From contig JAFRZL010000026.1 of the NCBI GenBank assembly GCA_017442535.1, positions 1-49,691 of the forward strand: a stretch of DNA of 49,691 nucleotides. The letters run 5' to 3'. A program made the translations under genes and the position numbers. This DNA is from Bacillota bacterium (lineage in GTDB: Bacteria; Bacillota; Clostridia; Lachnospirales; Bianqueaceae). How positions within the stretch are numbered: the stretch's first letter is position 1; each line of letters begins with the position of its first letter. Shown in pieces: positions 1 through 6,274 of the stretch. The notes below the pieces were generated by a model. The model was given only the letters and a program-made list of their open reading frames with translations. It did no database searches and had not been told where the DNA came from.

Positions 1-2
1 AA

Positions 3-113
3 GAGCAAGCGGTGGATTTGGCAGCACAGGAGAATGACATGTACGAATTTGCGGAAGCTATAACGGAGGAAAAAGATGAAAGATTACGAAAGAATAAAAA
101 AGATACTCAATGA
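3..113 (+). CDS. C-terminal end of an unidentified element protein (partial)
   Basis: An open frame enters from the left edge and stops with TGA at 111-113. It encodes a charged, Glu- and Lys-rich tail (ends DERLRKNKKDTQ). It overlaps the next gene by 38 nt. The other two frames close quickly and give unlikely compositions. No family is recognised; the call rests only on frame and composition. Confidence 0.4.
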   Translation, partial: EQAVDLAAQENDMYEFAEAITEEKDERLRKNKKDTQ

Positions 114-597
114 TTATGAAGAAGTAAGAAAAAAGTCGCACTATTCTTACCATTCTGATTTTGAAACAGCGCTTGAAAAACTAAATGTCCTTGGCTTAGA
201 ATGGGGAGATCCATTACCGTCCGGAGATTTTGCCGTTGTTACTGGCAATTACTACTTAACTAATAGTGCCTTAAAATACAAGGCAGATCCTTTTAAGTAT
301 TATATTTCATGGAACAATGGCAACATTGGCAGATTACAATTTATAGGCAGCGGTTCTGTAGGTTATGATGATGTACTGCCTGAATGGAATGATTTTTTGA
401 AAGAAATGAGAGATGGGTGTGTAGATTATGATCCTTTTAATTGCCATATCATTTACGACATCAAGAGGGGATTAGAAGTGATGGGTAATTATAAAAAGTT
501 GTGTGAACAAACACGAGAAAAAATGAAACAAAAAATAAGAGCAAAAGAAATTGAGGCTCTTCAAAAAAGATTAGAAGAAATACAAAACGAACAATAA
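76..597 (+). CDS. Hypothetical element protein, 173 aa
   Basis: ATG at 76 is preceded by GGAGG with normal spacing. The protein has an aromatic- and Gly-rich middle (YYISWNNGNIGRLQFIGSGS around residues 75-95) and a Lys/Glu-rich C-terminal helix (about 140-173), probably a coiled coil. No catalytic motif is seen and no family is recognised. It is the first complete gene of the accessory block and is followed by a 45-nt gap, unlike most genes here, which overlap. It is probably a cytoplasmic protein of the mobile element. Confidence 0.7.
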   Translation: MKDYERIKKILNDYEEVRKKSHYSYHSDFETALEKLNVLGLEWGDPLPSGDFAVVTGNYYLTNSALKYKADPFKYYISWNNGNIGRLQFIGSGSVGYDDVLPEWNDFLKEMRDGCVDYDPFNCHIIYDIKRGLEVMGNYKKLCEQTREKMKQKIRAKEIEALQKRLEEIQNEQ

Positions 598-619
598 AAT
601 CAAAAAAGGAGGATATACA

Positions 620-640
620 ATGAGAAAAACGGAGGCGTAG
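620..640 (+). other. Six-codon mini-ORF with a strong ribosome site
   Basis: AAGGAGG at 606-612 lies just before an ATG whose frame reads MRKTEA and stops, two bases before the next gene's ATG at 643. The mini-ORF itself contains the GGAGG used by that gene. It may be a translational-coupling device or a decayed gene. Existence of the frame is seen; its use is a guess. Confidence 0.25.
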
Positions 641-642
641 AT

Positions 643-909
643 ATGAGCAGGAAGCATTATGGAGATTATAAGGCAAGGAGGGCTTTAAAAGCGGTATCAA
701 CTGTGATTGAATACCTAAATGACGAAGAGTCTTTAGCTTCAAATACGGAATGGGTAGATACGAAGGGATATGCGATGGATTGTGATTTGGGATGTTTTTA
801 CGAGGGACTGGGGAATTTTAGAAACTTGCTTGTAAAAAGACTGCGCAAGGCAGTTCCACGATACAGGCAAGCATGTGAGGAATTTTTTGAAGATAGGGGA
901 GGTGAGTAG
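643..909 (+). CDS. Hypothetical element protein, 88 aa
   Basis: Start ATG 643 follows GGAGG at 631-635. It is a basic, mostly helical small protein (RKHYGDYKARRALKAVSTVI..., then CFYEGLGNFRNLLVKRLRKA), with three cysteines but no CxxC pairs, so it is unlike the cysteine-rich genes that follow. No family is recognised. It ends 1 nt before the next gene, and its last codons supply that gene's ribosome site (GGGGAGGTGAG). Confidence 0.65.
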   Translation: MSRKHYGDYKARRALKAVSTVIEYLNDEESLASNTEWVDTKGYAMDCDLGCFYEGLGNFRNLLVKRLRKAVPRYRQACEEFFEDRGGE

Positions 910-910
910 G

Positions 911-1216
911 ATGAGTGATTTGATCTCAAGACAGACGGCGATTGACTTTATAGATGCGGGGCATCTTTGCAATCCAAACGAGCCAAGATGGAGCGATAAC
1001 GAGGTTGTGAACTTTCTGAGAAGCAGACCATCCGCACAGCCGAGGCCGAGAGGTAGGTGGGTTCCCAACTACATCTACCATTACGAAGATCGGTTCGTCT
1101 GCACGGCGTGCGGAAGAAGCTACAAAGTGGATACGCGCATGGGCAAGCCGATATGGGACTTTTGTCCTAACTGTGGGGCCGACATGAGGGGGGAACAAGA
1201 TGAGCGATCTAATTGA
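911..1216 (+). CDS. DLISRQ-head / zinc-ribbon-tail small protein
   Basis: First member of the modular array. Start is ATG 911, just after GGGGAGGTGAG, and not the upstream in-frame GTG. 101 aa: head MSDLISRQTAIDFI, linker RPSAQP at about residues 40-45, then a zinc ribbon with CTAC (about 69-72) and CPNCGADM near the end, so four Cys can bind one zinc. DLISRQ proteins with this tail are common in phages of Firmicutes but their function is unknown. It overlaps the next gene by 17 nt. Confidence 0.8.
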   Translation: MSDLISRQTAIDFIDAGHLCNPNEPRWSDNEVVNFLRSRPSAQPRPRGRWVPNYIYHYEDRFVCTACGRSYKVDTRMGKPIWDFCPNCGADMRGEQDERSN

Positions 1217-1538
1217 CAGACAGGCTTTATACGAGAGGGCGGCAACCCTTGAAGCACAAGCTCTTGATTATGTTGGAAAGCTGATCGAAAGAGACGGTGA
1301 CGAGGTAAGTACGGAATGGAGGATATGGTCAGCTATTCTGACTGAGCGGACAGCATTCAAGCATGATGTTTTTGATGCCCCATCCGCACAGCCAGAAATC
1401 ATAAGGTGCCAAGATTGTAAGCATTGGGATACAGCATGGACACCTGACTGGTCTCATGACCATCACTATTGTCCCATGATAGACGGAGTTTGCAAAGGCG
1501 ATTTTTACTGCGCAGATGCGGAAAGGAGAGAGGAATGA
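1200..1538 (+). CDS. DLIDRQ-head / RCxDCKH-tail small protein
   Basis: 112 aa. Head MSDLIDRQALYERA, linker APSAQP near residues 61-66, then IIRCQDCKHW and two more Cys positions, ending YCADAERREE. The CxxC, later C and final C suggest a zinc-binding knuckle. The same head as the gene before is joined to a different tail. The last codons read GCG GAA AGG AGA GAG and carry the Shine-Dalgarno site of the next gene, whose ATG overlaps this stop. Role unknown. Confidence 0.8.
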   Translation: MSDLIDRQALYERAATLEAQALDYVGKLIERDGDEVSTEWRIWSAILTERTAFKHDVFDAPSAQPEIIRCQDCKHWDTAWTPDWSHDHHYCPMIDGVCKGDFYCADAERREE

Positions 1539-1969
1539 ACGAAAGAAAAATGATTTATCTGGACGATGCGATTGATGCTATATGCAAACATGGGACTGAT
1601 TTAGAGCGCCGTGGTATACTGGTACTTGCCCTTGTCGAGCATAAGCAAATGACGATTGATCTTTTGGAGTCTTTGCCATCCGCGCAGCAGTGGCACGTTA
1701 TTAAAAAGCGTCCTATGACAAATGACGAGCGCATAGAATTGTCAGAAAGGATCGGTTATGACATAGAATACGAAGATGCATTTATGTATTCTAACTTGCC
1801 AGAGGATGGGCAAGAAGTGTTGACTTGTAGCAGCTATGGCAGTATCAGAATTGATACGTTTGAGAATGATCCTGACTACGGTTGTTCTTTTGAAGAAAAT
1901 GGTGATATGGATGGCATTGTTGCTTGGATGCCACTTCCGGAAGCGCGGAAAGGAGCAGACGATGACTGA
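1535..1969 (+). CDS. Small protein with divergent head and DUF551-like tail
   Basis: ATG 1535 lies inside ATGA with the previous stop. AAAGGAG at 1522-1528 is its ribosome site, inside the preceding coding sequence. 144 aa: head MIYLDDAIDAI keeps only the AIDAI part, linker LPSAQQWHV, then LPEDGQEVLTC and a closing VAWMPLPE. That ending is the pattern I associate with DUF551 phage proteins of unknown function. Here the same linker joins a third tail type. Confidence 0.78.
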   Translation: MNERKMIYLDDAIDAICKHGTDLERRGILVLALVEHKQMTIDLLESLPSAQQWHVIKKRPMTNDERIELSERIGYDIEYEDAFMYSNLPEDGQEVLTCSSYGSIRIDTFENDPDYGCSFEENGDMDGIVAWMPLPEARKGADDD

Positions 1970-2357
1970 CGATATCATCAGTAGGAAGGCGGCGATTGAT
2001 GCGGTGGCAGAATTGGCATCAAGCATGTCGGTGTGTATAAGCGTTGATGAGTGTCACGGGATGAAGCGGATGCAAGGCATGGCAGTAAGAGCATTGGAAG
2101 AGTTGCCGTCCGCACAGCTGTGGGTTCCAATGAGTGAGAGACCGCCGGAAGAGGATGGACGATATCTGACTATTACCATATCTGGATGGCAAGAAGTAAT
2201 CGACTATGCAAATCATTATAGCGATGTTGATGAGTTCGATCTTCCTCAAGATAAAGGTGGTTGGTACAAGTATGATTCAGAATACGGCTATTCTGAGTAC
2301 GCAAATATGGTTGTCGCATGGATGCCAATAGAGCCGTGGAAAGGGGAGAAAGAATGA
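1962..2357 (+). CDS. DIISRK-head / DUF551-like-tail small protein
   Basis: ATG 1962 follows AAAGGAG at 1949-1955, which is inside the preceding gene; the genes overlap by 8 nt. 131 aa: head MTDDIISRKAAIDAVAEL, linker LPSAQLWVP, then a tail with RPPEEDGRYLTI, GGWYKYDSEYGYSEY and VVAWMPIEP, again DUF551-like. It is a paralogue of its upstream neighbour in the tail but has a canonical DLISR-type head, which points to head swapping. Function unknown. Confidence 0.8.
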   Translation: MTDDIISRKAAIDAVAELASSMSVCISVDECHGMKRMQGMAVRALEELPSAQLWVPMSERPPEEDGRYLTITISGWQEVIDYANHYSDVDEFDLPQDKGGWYKYDSEYGYSEYANMVVAWMPIEPWKGEKE

Positions 2358-2602
2358 AGATTGTTGATTTAGATGATGATCGGAATTGCTTCTGTGGGGA
2401 TAATGGTGACTACGAAAATTGGAACATTGACCCCGAAGCAATTATTGAGATTGTGCGGTGTAAGTATTGTAAGTATTATTGTACTGGCTTGTTCTGCAAA
2501 AAATGGGCAGACTTGCACCCATATGCCGAGACATATCCGATGGTAAGTTCAAACGGCTTCTGCCATTTTGGAGAAAGGAGAATCGAAGATGACGAAACTT
2601 GA
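2354..2602 (+). CDS. RCKYCKYY-tail small protein with a different head
   Basis: ATG 2354 with AAGGGGAG at 2341-2348. 82 aa. The head (KIVDLDDDRNCFCGDNGDYENW) is acidic and not of the DLISR type. The tail EIVRCKYCKYY...FCHFGERR matches the RCKDCKH...AERR module. At least six Cys. GAGAAAGGAG in the ERR codons is the next gene's ribosome site. It shows that the tail module can be used without the DLISR head. Confidence 0.75.
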   Translation: MKIVDLDDDRNCFCGDNGDYENWNIDPEAIIEIVRCKYCKYYCTGLFCKKWADLHPYAETYPMVSSNGFCHFGERRIEDDET

Positions 2603-2855
2603 TTCAAACGAAATTATCAAACTGTTGGATAACTTGATAGGGCAAACAGAGGCTGTTGGAGATTCTGCACAAGACGAGCAGATCGAAAAGAATCTGGCGA
2701 CTTTGATTGATGTAACGAACTGGTGCTTGGAAAGCGTGTTTCAATCTTCTCAAACGTGCGGAAGAGCAGAAGGCAGTATGCATCGAGTAGGATGGAGAGC
2801 AAAGTCTGCTCTGTTTGAGTGGGAACAATGGTTGGAGGGGCTGAGTTATGGCTGA
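2589..2855 (+). CDS. Hypothetical helical element protein, 88 aa
   Basis: ATG 2589, 8 nt after AAAGGAG (2574-2580). The protein is acidic and helical (SNEIIKLLDNLIGQTEAVGD..., EQIEKNLATLIDVTNWCLE), without CxxC pairs, so it is an unrelated gene inside the array. It overlaps the next gene by 8 nt. No family is recognised. Confidence 0.7.
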   Translation: MTKLDSNEIIKLLDNLIGQTEAVGDSAQDEQIEKNLATLIDVTNWCLESVFQSSQTCGRAEGSMHRVGWRAKSALFEWEQWLEGLSYG

Positions 2856-3081
2856 AGAAAGAATCGCAATCATTGATGGATGCCTTTACAACGAGGAAAC
2901 AGGCGAGGCTTGCATCTCAGCCAAGTTTGGGCCGGAGATTGTGCGGTGTAAGGACTGCAAGCACTATCAATTTGCAGACAACAGAGCATTCGGGATGCCT
3001 GTTAAAATGTGTGAGTGGTTCGGATTTGAGGACGTTGACGATGACGATTTTTGCAGTAGAGCAGAAAGGAGAGAGGGATGA
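2848..3081 (+). CDS. RCKDCKH-tail small protein
   Basis: 77 aa. Head AEERIAIIDGCLYNEETGEA differs from the DLISR type; the tail EIVRCKDCKHY...MCEWFG...DFCSRAERREG is the standard one, with four Cys in the order CxxC, C, C. AAAGGAG at 3065-3071 in the AERR codons serves the next gene, whose ATG overlaps this stop as ATGA. Probably a small zinc-binding protein; function unknown. Confidence 0.75.
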   Translation: MAEERIAIIDGCLYNEETGEACISAKFGPEIVRCKDCKHYQFADNRAFGMPVKMCEWFGFEDVDDDDFCSRAERREG

Positions 3082-3239
3082 ACCCAGTTGAAATAGTCTC
3101 CTTCGTTTTCACGGTAGCTTGCTTCTTTGCTGTATCGTGGATCTTGGACAAGCAAAAGGAGCAGATCGAAAAATGGGATCATGCATTCGATGATTGGATC
3201 AAAAGATTGGAGAGGTTGACATATGAGCGTTTTAATTAA
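3078..3239 (+). CDS. Small single-pass membrane protein, 53 aa
   Basis: ATG 3078 sits in ATGA with the previous stop and has AAAGGAG 6 nt upstream. Residues 5-23 (EIVSFVFTVACFFAVSWIL) form one membrane segment. A charged amphipathic helix rich in Lys, Glu, Asp and Trp follows, predicted on the cytoplasmic side. It overlaps the next gene by 17 nt. The size and layout resemble small phage membrane proteins, but one segment and this position do not justify calling it a holin. Confidence 0.6.
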   Translation: MNPVEIVSFVFTVACFFAVSWILDKQKEQIEKWDHAFDDWIKRLERLTYERFN

Positions 3240-3651
3240 GGACATGGAAATTCCAACGGATTGCCTTAACTGCGCAACAAAACACAGGTTTTACAAAGAG
3301 TTAGATTGTATAAGTCTTGTTGGATTCGTTGATGTAAATGGTGCGGTAGCATTTTCTGAAAACAGACATCCGCATTGTCCACTTATCGAAGTACCAGCAC
3401 TGCAGAGCGATTTAATCAGCAGGCGGGACGCTATTGCTACGATTAAAGAGCTGCCCACTTACGCGCAGCCGGAGATCATAAGGTGTAAGGATTGCATACA
3501 CAACGGCAGCGTGGATACGGATTGTCCGATAAGTTGGAACGGGAAAGAGTATTGCAGTTTTGCGGAAAGGAGAACCGATGGACGATCTAATCAGCAGGAA
3601 AGCGATAATGAAAGAGTTTGCCGATTTTGTAAGAGAATCGAACAACAGTGA
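3223..3651 (+). CDS. Fusion of an SVLIK-type head with a DLISR/RCKDC module
   Basis: ATG 3223 follows GGAGAGG. Residues 1-60 are the MSVLIKDMEIPTDCLNC...RHPHCPLIEVP module, which I know from phages as a head of its own. Then comes SDLISRRDAIATI, LPTYAQPEI, RCKDCIH and YCSFAERR. Where the relatives stop, this frame runs on about 30 residues (to VCRFCKRIEQQ) and overlaps the next gene by 74 nt. The extension probably reflects a lost stop codon, since its DNA is constrained by the next gene's head. Confidence 0.72.
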   Translation: MSVLIKDMEIPTDCLNCATKHRFYKELDCISLVGFVDVNGAVAFSENRHPHCPLIEVPALQSDLISRRDAIATIKELPTYAQPEIIRCKDCIHNGSVDTDCPISWNGKEYCSFAERRTDGRSNQQESDNERVCRFCKRIEQQ

Positions 3652-3895
3652 CTTTGCACGAACACCGACATGGAATGATGCGGTTTCGTTGGTTGAGTCT
3701 ATGCCATCCGCACAGCCGGAGAGGAAGAAGGGAAAGTGGGTTCAATCAGCCCTCGATAACGATTTTTTGACCTGCTCAAATTGCCAAGTGGAAAAATTGA
3801 AAATGAGAATGGCCTACAGAAAAGAATACGCCAACCTTTTTCTGTATTGCCCGTGGTGCGGAGCGGATATGAAAGGAAAAGATGATAAACGATGA
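3578..3895 (+). CDS. DLISRK-head / zinc-ribbon-tail small protein
   Basis: ATG 3578, 5 nt after AAAGGAG at 3566-3572, which is inside the AERR codons of the gene before. 105 aa: MDDLISRKAIMKEF head, MPSAQPERKKGKW linker, CSNC at about 68-71 and YCPWCGADMKG close to the end. The domain order matches the 911-1216 protein, so these two are the closest relatives by layout. The start overlaps the previous gene's 3' extension. Function unknown. Confidence 0.8.
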   Translation: MDDLISRKAIMKEFADFVRESNNSDFARTPTWNDAVSLVESMPSAQPERKKGKWVQSALDNDFLTCSNCQVEKLKMRMAYRKEYANLFLYCPWCGADMKGKDDKR

Positions 3896-4158
3896 GTATA
3901 TGCAAGCACAAAAGCAACGACGGTCTATGCCTTTTGCATAGTGAGCCGCTTTATAAAGAACCTTGCCACGAGGGGCCGTGCCATGACTATACCGCCATGA
4001 CCAACGCCGACCGCATCCGGGCAATGTCGGACGATGTTGATTTGGCATTGTTTCTGGATGATGTAAGGAATGACGGCTTCTTCAAAGGGCAGAAATATCC
4101 GTATAGTAAATTTGGCTGGCTCGACTGGCTGAAACAGGAGGTAAACGATGGAAATTAA
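3892..4158 (+). CDS. Small Cys-rich protein with NADRIRAMS motif
   Basis: ATGA overlap with the gene before. 88 aa. The N-terminal part has C4, C13, C25 and C30 (ICKHKSNDGLCLLH, PCHEGPCHDY), a possible metal site. The second half starts TNADRIRAMSDDVDLALFL and ends FGWLDWLKQEV. The NADRIRxMS...WLxxW layout recurs in the 6092 gene and is frequent in Firmicute phages, with no known function. Confidence 0.72.
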   Translation: MSICKHKSNDGLCLLHSEPLYKEPCHEGPCHDYTAMTNADRIRAMSDDVDLALFLDDVRNDGFFKGQKYPYSKFGWLDWLKQEVNDGN

Positions 4159-4396
4159 AGAAGCGATAGAAATACTTACACGCTTGCGATTTGACGATGA
4201 CGATATTAGTATTGCCATTGAAAAAGCAATCTACGCATTGGAGAAGCAGATGCCGCAAGACGCAAGAATTCTGAGCATGAGCCAAGCAGAGGGTTGTGTG
4301 GGATATTGGGTATGCCCTGTGTGCCGTAGTGGATGGGGCGATGAATTTGAATATTGCCCTGAGTGTGGGCAGAAAGTGAGATATGCAGATGAGTGA
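4148..4396 (+). CDS. Helical head / zinc-ribbon small protein
   Basis: ATG 4148 follows CAGGAGG with an 11-nt overlap. 82 aa: helical head EIKEAIEILTRLRFDDDDISIAIEKAIYAL, then GYWVCPVCRSG and YCPECGQKV, a canonical two-CxxC zinc ribbon. The tail resembles that of the 911 and 3578 proteins, but the head is an EAIEIL-type module. This is another head and tail combination. Confidence 0.75.
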   Translation: MEIKEAIEILTRLRFDDDDISIAIEKAIYALEKQMPQDARILSMSQAEGCVGYWVCPVCRSGWGDEFEYCPECGQKVRYADE

Positions 4397-4727
4397 CTTA
4401 ATTAGTAGACAAGTTGCGGTTGATGATTTGAGAAGCAAAGACCCGTCGCAGGTCTGGGATACGGCAGATGTCGAGGTATGGGTCAATGCATTGCCATCCG
4501 CAGAGCCTGAGATCGTGAGATGCAAAGATTGCAAGCACTTCCACGAGAATGTGTTTGGAGAAGAAATTGGTATTGGCGCACCATATGATAATTTGATTGT
4601 TGGTCATTATGGCTGCAGTAGGCTCGCAGGAGATAAAGATATGATTTATATGAAACCTGATGGTTTTTGTTCATTGGGAGAAAGAAGGGGAGAAGAAAAT
4701 GGACACAACGACTCCATATCCAAATAA
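4389..4727 (+). CDS. DLISRQ-head / RCKDCKH-tail small protein
   Basis: ATG 4389 gives MSDLISRQVAVDDL; an in-frame ATG at 4383 would add only two residues. 112 aa: linker LPSAEPEI, then VRCKDCKHF, a C in YGCSRL and GFCSLGERR. After ERR the frame continues to GEENGHNDSISK and overlaps the next gene by 29 nt. AAGGGGAG at 4685-4692 inside the ERRG codons is the next gene's ribosome site. Confidence 0.8.
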   Translation: MSDLISRQVAVDDLRSKDPSQVWDTADVEVWVNALPSAEPEIVRCKDCKHFHENVFGEEIGIGAPYDNLIVGHYGCSRLAGDKDMIYMKPDGFCSLGERRGEENGHNDSISK

Positions 4728-4932
4728 TCATCACGCTTGCATTTACAGGCTTCCTTGCGGTATTTGTACAAGGACGAATACTGTATGTCCATTACAAGGG
4801 TTTAACAATGATCCTTATATAGTTAGCGTCTATGCAGCTCCAGGTCCTCCAACCCTTTGGAATTCTCCAACTACAATTACGACTACAACCATTACAACAA
4901 AAGGTAGTAAAGATGAAGGAGAAATAAAATGA
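4699..4932 (+). CDS. Small Cys/His protein with Thr-rich tail
   Basis: ATG 4699 is 6 nt after AAGGGGAG. 77 aa. The N-terminal half has HHACIYRLPCGICTRTNTVC, i.e. a His and four Cys able to bind a metal; similar YRLPCG-C motifs occur in small phage proteins. The C-terminal half is low complexity (Thr/Ile repeats before KGSKDEGEIK). The stop overlaps the next ATG. Function unknown. Confidence 0.65.
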   Translation: MDTTTPYPNNHHACIYRLPCGICTRTNTVCPLQGFNNDPYIVSVYAAPGPPTLWNSPTTITTTTITTKGSKDEGEIK

Positions 4933-5144
4933 CTAACACAACACATGAATCCGAGCCTTGTGGCTATATTAGTAAGATTATGGTAGGAGGAAGACTCTAT
5001 AAATTAAGGTGCGAAGTTGTTGAAGTTAATCCGATTGTATGTAAAAAATGTGGAGCATCTTTTGAATTAAAATATGGTGAAGGTAGATGCGAACATTGCG
5101 GAACATACTATACTACAAAATTTGAGTTGGTAGAAAAATCATAA
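4929..5144 (+). CDS. Small zinc-ribbon protein, 71 aa
   Basis: ATGA overlap with the previous gene and GAAGGAGAAA upstream. A short N-terminal part carries GGRLYKLRCEVVEVNP, then VCKKCGASFELKYGEGRCEHCG gives a textbook CxxC-x14-CxxC ribbon at about residues 38-58. AT-rich codon use as in the rest of the element. Could bind nucleic acid or protein; nothing more specific can be said. Confidence 0.7.
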   Translation: MTNTTHESEPCGYISKIMVGGRLYKLRCEVVEVNPIVCKKCGASFELKYGEGRCEHCGTYYTTKFELVEKS

Positions 5145-5155
5145 AGGAGTAAAAA

Positions 5156-5350
5156 ATGGCTGATTATATTTACGAGCAAGAGGCACCGGAAGATACATTT
5201 AAATCAAAATGTATAAACTGTATTTACACTTCACAACCTAATTTTTGCGAAATTTGGCGTGAATATGTGAGCCAAGACGATCATTGTGACTATTGGAAGG
5301 AGAAACAAAATGATCAACGATTCGAAAGTCTTTCAACAAAAAAACCTTAA
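5156..5350 (+). CDS. Small Cys-rich element protein, 64 aa
   Basis: RBS AAAGGAG then ATG 5156. It has CINC at about 19-22, then NFCEIW and HCDYWKEK, four Cys that probably hold zinc, similar in spacing to the RCKDCKH tails (CxxC, C, C). TATTGGAAGGAGAAAC at the YWKEK codons is the next gene's ribosome site. Overlaps that gene by 41 nt. Confidence 0.65.
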   Translation: MADYIYEQEAPEDTFKSKCINCIYTSQPNFCEIWREYVSQDDHCDYWKEKQNDQRFESLSTKKP

Positions 5351-5729
5351 ATATATTCGCATACTTTGCGGATTAACACAAGAGTCATTAGCAGCAGAAT
5401 TAGATTGTGCCATTCAGACAATCCGGAACTGGGAGCTTGGAATTGTTTCAATGTCGCACATTCAAAAGCTTGGTTTCCTGTATTGGCTTTGGGAATATGT
5501 CGAAAACGATGACAATAAAAGCTACGGATTAACAGGCAGCTTGATTTACGATTTGGTTTATGAAGATGACACTTGTGGAGACAATGATGACGCTATGTTA
5601 ATCAGGGGTAAAATAGATGCCATGCGAGAAAAATGCGGCACGAAATGCCACCCGACAATTATTCGCCAAAAATCAATTAAAGCATATCAAAGGAGTAAAG
5701 ACTATGAAAATTATCGACTGGGAGCGTAA
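5310..5729 (+). CDS. XRE-family HTH protein
   Basis: ATG 5310 follows GGAAGGAG. 139 aa. Residues about 12-60 form an XRE helix-turn-helix: LKYIRILCGLTQESLAAELD, then AIQTIRNWELG. The rest is acidic with a possible dimer region (YDLVYEDDTCGDNDD) and a basic end. It is likely a DNA-binding regulator of the element, or a regulator-like protein; no operator could be assigned. Its last codons contain AAAGGAG for the next gene. Confidence 0.75.
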   Translation: MINDSKVFQQKNLKYIRILCGLTQESLAAELDCAIQTIRNWELGIVSMSHIQKLGFLYWLWEYVENDDNKSYGLTGSLIYDLVYEDDTCGDNDDAMLIRGKIDAMREKCGTKCHPTIIRQKSIKAYQRSKDYENYRLGA

Positions 5730-6099
5730 AGGCAATTTGGTTCGATTCTACCTCGGCAAAGACGATCTCAAGGAATGGTGGGGGGATGATTGGGACGATA
5801 CCCCTTACGAGCATAATGCCGGAACAGTATATGATGAATATGTTTCCGGCCACACAGATATTTGTTTCCCTTGGGACTATACTGTTTTGGAACCGTGCTG
5901 TGGCATCTGGAACAGTCCATATTCAAAAAAAGATATGATACGTTGTAAAGTTCCTTGCGTCATCGTTGCTCCTCTTGATCCGGATTCTTTCGATCCATCT
6001 TTTCAAGAACTTGTCGGGGCAAAAGATGGCTCCGGTATAGTAAAATATTACTTTGGCGACCAAATGGAGCCAACAGAGGAGGTGATTGTATATGAATAA
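5704..6099 (+). CDS. Conserved phage-type hypothetical protein, 131 aa
   Basis: ATG 5704 after AAAGGAGTAAAG. The protein starts KIIDWERKGNLVRFYLGKDD and has EWWGDDWDDTPYEHNAG, VYDEYVSG and FPWDYTVLEPC. I recall this WGDDWDDxPYEHNAG pattern from many Firmicute prophages as an uncharacterised family; the high Asp/Glu/Trp content and predicted beta strands suggest a compact cytoplasmic protein. No catalytic motif is obvious. Overlaps the next gene by 8 nt. Confidence 0.75.
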   Translation: MKIIDWERKGNLVRFYLGKDDLKEWWGDDWDDTPYEHNAGTVYDEYVSGHTDICFPWDYTVLEPCCGIWNSPYSKKDMIRCKVPCVIVAPLDPDSFDPSFQELVGAKDGSGIVKYYFGDQMEPTEEVIVYE

Positions 6100-6274
6100 T
6101 GCTGATAGAATTCGCTCAATGTCAAATGAAGAGCTTGCCGCATTCTTGGTTTCAATTGCTACTGGGAATTTTGAAGAATGCTCTTTATGGGAATTATACG
6201 GAGAAGATGAAGCGCTATATTGGTTAACAGACTATTGGGAGGAAACGGAAGATGATAATTCACAATCGTATTAA
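6092..6274 (+). CDS. NADRIRSMS small protein
   Basis: ATG 6092 after GAGGAGGTGATTG. A TTG two codons earlier is in frame but has poorer spacing. 60 aa: MNNADRIRSMSNEELAAFL then a Trp/Glu-rich end (ALYWLTDYWEETEDD). It shares the NADRIRxMS...LAxFL...WL layout with the second half of the 3892 protein but lacks the Cys-rich first part. Overlaps the next gene by 23 nt. Confidence 0.7.
   Translation: MNNADRIRSMSNEELAAFLVSIATGNFEECSLWELYGEDEALYWLTDYWEETEDDNSQSY

Noticed and set aside
3078..3239. Holin
   Set aside because: Only one membrane segment and no endolysin nearby.
911..4727. Repeat array as a CRISPR locus
   Set aside because: Repeated motifs lie within coding sequence at unequal spacing (about 300-1,600 bp); there are no spacers and no cas genes.
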